A DNA stretch of 64,000 bases from Streptomyces sp. CC0208 (GTDB lineage: Bacteria > Actinomycetota > Actinomycetes > Streptomycetales > Streptomycetaceae): contig NZ_CP031969.1 of the NCBI RefSeq assembly GCF_003443735.1, positions 4,464,001 to 4,528,000 on the forward strand, in the 5' to 3' direction. Of this stretch, positions 60,090-64,000 are shown piece after piece. Under the pieces are notes generated by a model. It was not told the origin of the DNA. It searched no databases and saw only the letters and a program-made list of their open reading frames with translations. How positions within the stretch are numbered: the stretch's first letter is position 1; each line of letters starts with the position of its first letter. Position numbers and translations under genes: made by a program.

Positions 60090-61154
60090 ATGCGATCACC
60101 TCGCCGTCAGCCGCTGCTCGTTCCGGCTCTGCTGTGTGCGTTCACGGTGCTGGTGGCTCGCCCCACGGACGCAGTCGCCGGCGGTGTGGGCCGCCGCGCG
60201 GACGGTGATTCGGGGATCAGCGCGCAGGTGGTGCGGCTGTACCAGGACGCGGCGCTGGCGACCGGCCGGTACGAGGCGGGGAACCAGGAGGCTCAGGCGC
60301 AGCGGGCGCGGGAGCAGTGGTTCGAGGAACTGCTCGGCCGGGAGCGGCGGGAGATCGCCGTTCTGCGCGAGGGGCTGGGCCGTATCGCCCGGGCCCAGTA
60401 CCGCGACGGCGGTGGTCTTCCGCTCACCGCGCAGATCATTTTCGCGACCGACCCCGCCGAACTGATGCGGGGTCAGCACGTCTTCTCCCGGACGACGCTG
60501 GCCGTCGACAACGCGGTCGAGAAGAGCCGCAGGGCCGAGGCCCGGCTCGCGGCGGACGAGGCGAAGGCCGCGGCGGTCCGGCGGAGGATGGAGCGGCGCA
60601 GCGCCGAACTCGCCACGCTGAAGCGGGACATCGAGCGGACACTCGAAGAGGCCCGGGGACAGTTGCAGGGACAGGCCGACGCCTCGGTGGCGGCCGGTTC
60701 GTGCCGGGGTGCCGTGCGCCTGGACCAGCCGCAGCAGGCCGTGGAGAACACCTGGGTCACTCCGGTGGCGGCGTACGAGCTGTCCGCCGGGTTCGGCAGC
60801 GGCGGTTCGCACTGGGCGAGCCGGCACACCGGGCAGGACTTCGCGGTGCCGATCGGCACGCCGGTGCGGGCGGTGGGCGCGGGCCGGGTGGTGAAGGTGT
60901 CCTGCGGCGGTGCCTTCGGCATCGAGATCGTGATCGAGCACCCGGGCGGCTACTCCACGCAGTACGCCCATCTCGCCGCCGTCACCGTCGACCAGGGGGC
61001 GAGCGTCGCGCCCGGGCAGTGGATCGGCCAGTCGGGCACGAGCGGCAACTCGACCGGTCCGCATCTGCACTTCGAGGTGCGGGTCACGCCCGAGGCGGGC
61101 TCGGCCGTGGACCCGGTGCCGTGGCTGGCGGCACGAGGGGCGCCGGTCGGCTGA
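60090..61154 (+). CDS. M23-family peptidase (LysM-free, coiled-coil type)
   Basis: 354 aa secreted protein. A signal peptide ends near residue 28-30. A long coiled coil (about 55-190, Arg/Glu/Ala-rich) follows, then the LytM/M23 domain with RHTGQDFAVP and GPHLHFEVR, the zinc ligands. Such proteins cut peptidoglycan peptides or act as regulators of amidases (EnvC/NlpD type). All zinc-ligand motifs are present, so activity is likely. The ATG at 60090 has GGATCGC upstream. Confidence 0.87.
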   Translation: MRSPRRQPLLVPALLCAFTVLVARPTDAVAGGVGRRADGDSGISAQVVRLYQDAALATGRYEAGNQEAQAQRAREQWFEELLGRERREIAVLREGLGRIARAQYRDGGGLPLTAQIIFATDPAELMRGQHVFSRTTLAVDNAVEKSRRAEARLAADEAKAAAVRRRMERRSAELATLKRDIERTLEEARGQLQGQADASVAAGSCRGAVRLDQPQQAVENTWVTPVAAYELSAGFGSGGSHWASRHTGQDFAVPIGTPVRAVGAGRVVKVSCGGAFGIEIVIEHPGGYSTQYAHLAAVTVDQGASVAPGQWIGQSGTSGNSTGPHLHFEVRVTPEAGSAVDPVPWLAARGAPVG

Positions 61155-61166
61155 CCCGCACGCCCC

Positions 61167-62033
61167 CTACAGCCGCTCCAGCATCCGCTCGATCACGACG
61201 GCCACCCCGTCGTCGTTGTTGGCGTCGGTCTGGCCCGATGCCGCCGCGATCACGTCGGGGTGGGCGTTGCCCATCGCGTACGACTGTCCCGCCCAGGTCA
61301 GCATCTCGACGTCGTTGGGCATGTCCCCGAAGGCGACGACCTGCTCGTGCGAGATCCCGCGCTCGGCACAGCACAGGGCGAGTGTGCTGGCCTTGGAGAC
61401 GCCGGGGCCGCTGATCTCCAGCAGGGCGCTGGGGCTGGACCGGGTGACGTTGGCGCGGTCGCCGATGGCCAGCCGGGAGAGGGTGAGGAAGGCGTCCGGG
61501 TCGATCGAGGGGTGGTAGGCGAGGATCTTCAGCACCGGCTCGGCGGTACCGGGACCATCCTCGGCCAGCAGTTCCTCGGCGGGGGCGAGGTTGTCCGGGA
61601 TCTCCATGTGCAGCTTGGGGTAATCGGGCTCCTGGTGGAAGCCGTACGTCTGCTCCACCGCGTACACCGTGCCGGGTGCCGCCTCCCGCAGCAGCCGTAC
61701 GGCGTCCAGCGCGTTCTCCCGGGCCAGCTCGCGCACCTTCACGAACTGGTGGGTGCCGGGGCCGCCGTGCAGGTCGACCACCGCGGCGCCGTTGCCGCAG
61801 ATGGCGAGGCCGTGGCCGTGGACGTGTTCGCTGACGACATCCATCCAGCGGGCGGGGCGGCCGGTGACGAAGAAGACCTCGATGCCGGCCTCCTCGGCGG
61901 CGGCGAGGGCCGCGACCGTGCGGGGGGACACCGACTGGTCGTCGCGCAGCAGAGTGCCGTCGAGATCGGTGGCGATCAGGCGCGGCGGTATGCCGGCGGC
62001 CGGGGTCTCGGGCTGTCGAGTCGCTGAGGTCAC
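61167..62033 (-). CDS. HAD-superfamily hydrolase (Cof type)
   Basis: 288 aa. It has DLDGTLLRDD (nucleophile motif), VTGRPAR (motif II) and the C-terminal GDMPNDVEML, with a C2 cap in between, the Cof/SupH class that dephosphorylates sugar or nucleotide phosphates. The GTG at 62033 has GGGAG 8 bp upstream and is chosen over an ATG at 62051. It converges on the M23 gene with 12 bp between stops. Confidence 0.86.
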   Translation of the reverse strand: MTSATRQPETPAAGIPPRLIATDLDGTLLRDDQSVSPRTVAALAAAEEAGIEVFFVTGRPARWMDVVSEHVHGHGLAICGNGAAVVDLHGGPGTHQFVKVRELARENALDAVRLLREAAPGTVYAVEQTYGFHQEPDYPKLHMEIPDNLAPAEELLAEDGPGTAEPVLKILAYHPSIDPDAFLTLSRLAIGDRANVTRSSPSALLEISGPGVSKASTLALCCAERGISHEQVVAFGDMPNDVEMLTWAGQSYAMGNAHPDVIAAASGQTDANNDDGVAVVIERMLERL

Positions 62034-62135
62034 CCGCTCATTCTCCCGCATATGCGTGCACGACCGTGCGAGTGCCCGCACAGGTGAGACATAGATGACG
62101 CGGGGGCGGGTCCCACCCGCCCCGGTGCCGCTGTC

Positions 62136-63038
62136 TCAGCTCAGCTGTGCCGGTGCCTCCATGGCGATCTGCTCGAAGACCTTCTGGTCGGCGGCGAAGA
62201 CCGAGTCGGGGATCGGCCAGTGGATGACGAGTTCCGTGAAGCCGAGTTCCCGGTGGCGGCCCGCGAAGTCGACGAACGCGTCGAGGGACTCCAGCGGGTG
62301 GTCGCGGTCCGGGGTGAAACCGGTGAGCAGGATCTTGTCCAGGGTGTTCACGTCCCGGCCGAGGGCCGCGCAGGCGTCGGTGAGCTTGTCGACCTGACCG
62401 CGGAGGGCTTGGCGGGACTGCTCGGGTGTGCCGTTCTCGTACAGCTTCGGGTCTCCGGTGGTCACCCACGCCTGTCCGTGGCGTGCGGCGAGCTTCAGAC
62501 CGCGCGGCCCGGTGGCGGCCACGGCGAAGGGCAGCCGGGGCCGCTGGACGCAGCCGGGGATGTTGCGGGCCTCGTGCGCCGAGTAGAAGTCGCCCTCGTA
62601 GGACACGGAGTCCTCGCTGAGCAGGCGGTCGAGCAGCGGGACGAATTCGGCGAGCCGGTCGGCACGCTCGCGCGGGGTCCACGGGTCCTGGCCGAGCGCG
62701 GTGGCGTCGAAGCCGGTGCCGCCCGCGCCGATGCCGAGGGTGACACGGCCGCCGGAGATGTCGTCGAGGGTGATCAGTTCCTTGGCGAGGGTCACCGGGT
62801 GCCGGAAGTTCGGCGAGGTCACCAGGGTGCCCAGGCGCAGCCGGTCGGTGACCCCCGCGGCACCGGTCAGGGTGGGCACGGCTCCGAACCAGGGCCCGTC
62901 GCGGAAGGTGCGCCAGGAGAGGTGGTCGTAGGTGTATCCGGTGTGGAAGCCGAGTTGCTCCGCGCGCTGCCATGTCTCGCGGCCCCCCTCGTTCCAGCGG
63001 CGGTGAGGGAGGATCACGGTGCTCAGGCGCAGACTCAT
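62136..63038 (-). CDS. LLM-class flavin/F420-dependent oxidoreductase
   Basis: 300 aa bacterial luciferase-like TIM barrel. YDHLSW, GTLVTSPNFRHP and the cofactor loop GRVTLGIGAGG are typical. Actinobacterial members often use F420H2, others FMN; the sequence cannot decide, and the substrate is unknown. The ATG at 63038 gives MSLRLSTVILPH, and an upstream ATG at 63071 falls in the parS region and is less likely. Confidence 0.83.
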   Translation of the reverse strand: MSLRLSTVILPHRRWNEGGRETWQRAEQLGFHTGYTYDHLSWRTFRDGPWFGAVPTLTGAAGVTDRLRLGTLVTSPNFRHPVTLAKELITLDDISGGRVTLGIGAGGTGFDATALGQDPWTPRERADRLAEFVPLLDRLLSEDSVSYEGDFYSAHEARNIPGCVQRPRLPFAVAATGPRGLKLAARHGQAWVTTGDPKLYENGTPEQSRQALRGQVDKLTDACAALGRDVNTLDKILLTGFTPDRDHPLESLDAFVDFAGRHRELGFTELVIHWPIPDSVFAADQKVFEQIAMEAPAQLS

Positions 63039-63064
63039 GTGTCCGAGCGTAAGCGCCGGGCCGT

Positions 63065-63078
63065 GTTTCACGTGAAAC
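63065..63078. other. parS site
   Basis: Perfect GTTTCACGTGAAAC core in the 52-bp gap upstream of the LLM gene. Confidence 0.92.
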
Positions 63079-63090
63079 AGTGACTCACGG

Positions 63091-63558
63091 TCACTGTGTG
63101 CGGGCGCTGAGCCAGGGGCTGAGGCCGACCGGGATGAACTCCTTGTGCACGCGGTCGCCCGGGAGCGGCACCATCAGGAAGTGGCTGGGCGGGAAGCGGC
63201 GAGCCTTGACCCAGGCGTGGCCTTCGTAGAGGGCCCGGAGGAAGGCGGGGACGTCGTCGCGGGCGACGTCGGGGCACTCGACTCCGTCGACGGTGATCAG
63301 GGCGTCGTCGTCCGGGAACAGGCGCACATCCACCCGGGGTCGGCCGCCGAGCTCGATGTATGCCTCGTGGGGCAGGGTGCCGTCCGGGTCGGTGGTGACG
63401 CCGACGCCTGCCGCGCTGCGGCGTGAGGTCTGGTCGGCGCCGATGTCGTGGGTCACCTCGATGGCGAGGCCGTACTCGGCCGCGAGGGCGCGGAGCGCGG
63501 TGACGGCGGCCTCGGTGGTGGGGAGGTGGTCCCTGCCGTTGTCCATGGCGTCGATCAT
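63091..63558 (-). CDS. Hypothetical protein
   Basis: 155 aa, not recognised. It is soluble, with no signal peptide or membrane span. Acidic segments surround a central block VDVRLFPDDDALITVDGV and a C-terminal block RFPPSHFLMVPLPGDRV. An ATG four codons later (63546) could be the true start. It lies 12 bp after the RNA 2'-phosphotransferase gene, same strand, so it is probably in an operon with it. Confidence 0.65.
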   Translation of the reverse strand: MIDAMDNGRDHLPTTEAAVTALRALAAEYGLAIEVTHDIGADQTSRRSAAGVGVTTDPDGTLPHEAYIELGGRPRVDVRLFPDDDALITVDGVECPDVARDDVPAFLRALYEGHAWVKARRFPPSHFLMVPLPGDRVHKEFIPVGLSPWLSARTQ

Positions 63559-63570
63559 CTCCCACCGGGC

Positions 63571-64000
63571 TCAGTGCGACTCGGGAAGGCGCAGGTAACG
63601 CGGTGGCACGGCCTGGGTCAGCCACACCCCGTTCGCGCTGACGTGGAAGACGTGGCCGTCGCGGTGCATGGCCTGCGCGTCCACGGAGAGCACGACGGGA
63701 CGCCCACGGCGGGCCCCGACCCGGGTCGCGGTCTCGCGGTCGGCCGACAGATGGACATCGTGCCGGTTCATGGGACGCAGTCCCTCGGCGCGGATCGCGT
63801 CCAGGTAGCGGGCCACGGTGCCGTGGTAGAGGTACGGCGGCGGGGTCGCCGGTGGCAGGCCGAGGTCGACGTCGATGCTGTGGCCCTGGCTGGCGCGGAT
63901 GCGGGTGCCGTCGATCGCGAAGCGTTGCTTGTCGTTGGCGGCGACCACATGGTCCAGCTCGTCCCGGGTGAAGCGGAAGCCGTGCGCGGTGGCCGCGGCG
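63571..64000 (-). CDS. kptA: RNA 2'-phosphotransferase, Tpt1/KptA family (partial)
   Basis: The 5' end lies beyond the window; 142 codons are visible. It has HGFRFTRDELDHVV, LYHGTVARYLDAI and HDVHLSADRETATRVG, the family core around the conserved H-G and R residues that transfers an RNA 2'-phosphate to NAD. Its role in bacteria without tRNA splicing is unclear. The end at PRYLRLPESH is complete. Confidence 0.88.
   Translation of the reverse strand, partial: AAATAHGFRFTRDELDHVVAANDKQRFAIDGTRIRASQGHSIDVDLGLPPATPPPYLYHGTVARYLDAIRAEGLRPMNRHDVHLSADRETATRVGARRGRPVVLSVDAQAMHRDGHVFHVSANGVWLTQAVPPRYLRLPESH

Noticed and set aside
57691..60099. 802-codon open frame on the minus strand
   Set aside because: Antisense to cydCD; no motifs.

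Overview
The window is high-GC actinobacterial DNA that can be assigned to Streptomyces. It carries the sporulation pair ssgR/ssgA, a Streptomyces-type femX, a fused cydCD, GTG and TTG starts, and repeated copies of the Streptomyces parS 14-mer. Gene order matches the origin-proximal core of Streptomyces, and two blocks also match Mycobacterium: pcnA/Rv3909/mviN/sigM/rsmM, and ino1/PadR/ponA/membrane protein/rpsF/ssb/rpsR/rplI/dnaB. oriC itself is not visible. From gene order it should lie a short way to the left of position 1 (inference).

Layout. 1-8.1 kb (minus strand): an envelope operon of a DUF6049-like exported protein, the lipid II flippase MurJ, a membrane pseudokinase, sigma factor SigM and its zinc anti-sigma factor (cut by the window edge). 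8.4-13.1 kb: CCA-adding enzyme, an MFS permease, and padR-ino1 for inositol phosphate synthesis. 13.4-23 kb: class A penicillin-binding protein, a decayed IS1380-like element with a small AT-richer secreted-protein gene, a polytopic glycosyltransferase-like protein, an alanine-racemase-like protein, FemX and a small membrane protein. 23.2-28.4 kb: rpsF-ssb-rpsR-rplI, a MATE exporter and dnaB, with a cluster of DnaA-box-like 9-mers upstream of dnaB.

28.4-42.7 kb is more accessory: a HTH gene fragment, a TetR/hydrolase pair, a serine beta-lactamase-family enzyme, acetyltransferases, a MarR/MFS pair whose MarR appears to have lost its recognition helix, a HAD phosphatase, a flavohemoglobin-like protein with a long disordered N-terminus, Nudix, LysR, a cystathionine gamma-lyase/PtpA/membrane-protein operon and a cupin. 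42.8-48.7 kb: ssgR and ssgA (sporulation septum control), a YibE/F protein with a His/Gly-rich repeat tail, and thiC under a TPP riboswitch. 48.8-64 kb: a membrane protein, a PPP-type phosphatase, a LacI regulator, an aminotransferase, the Rex-controlled cydA-cydB-cydCD operon, an M23 peptidase, a HAD phosphatase, an F420/flavin LLM oxidoreductase, a hypothetical protein and a partial RNA 2'-phosphotransferase.

The main structural theme not explained by genes is chromosome organisation. Nine perfect parS 14-mers, plus near matches, are spread over 63 kb. Two are embedded in 30-32 bp perfect palindromes between convergent genes, one spans the cydCD start codon, and a near match lies in the TPP riboswitch. 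No tRNA, rRNA, CRISPR array or prophage was seen.
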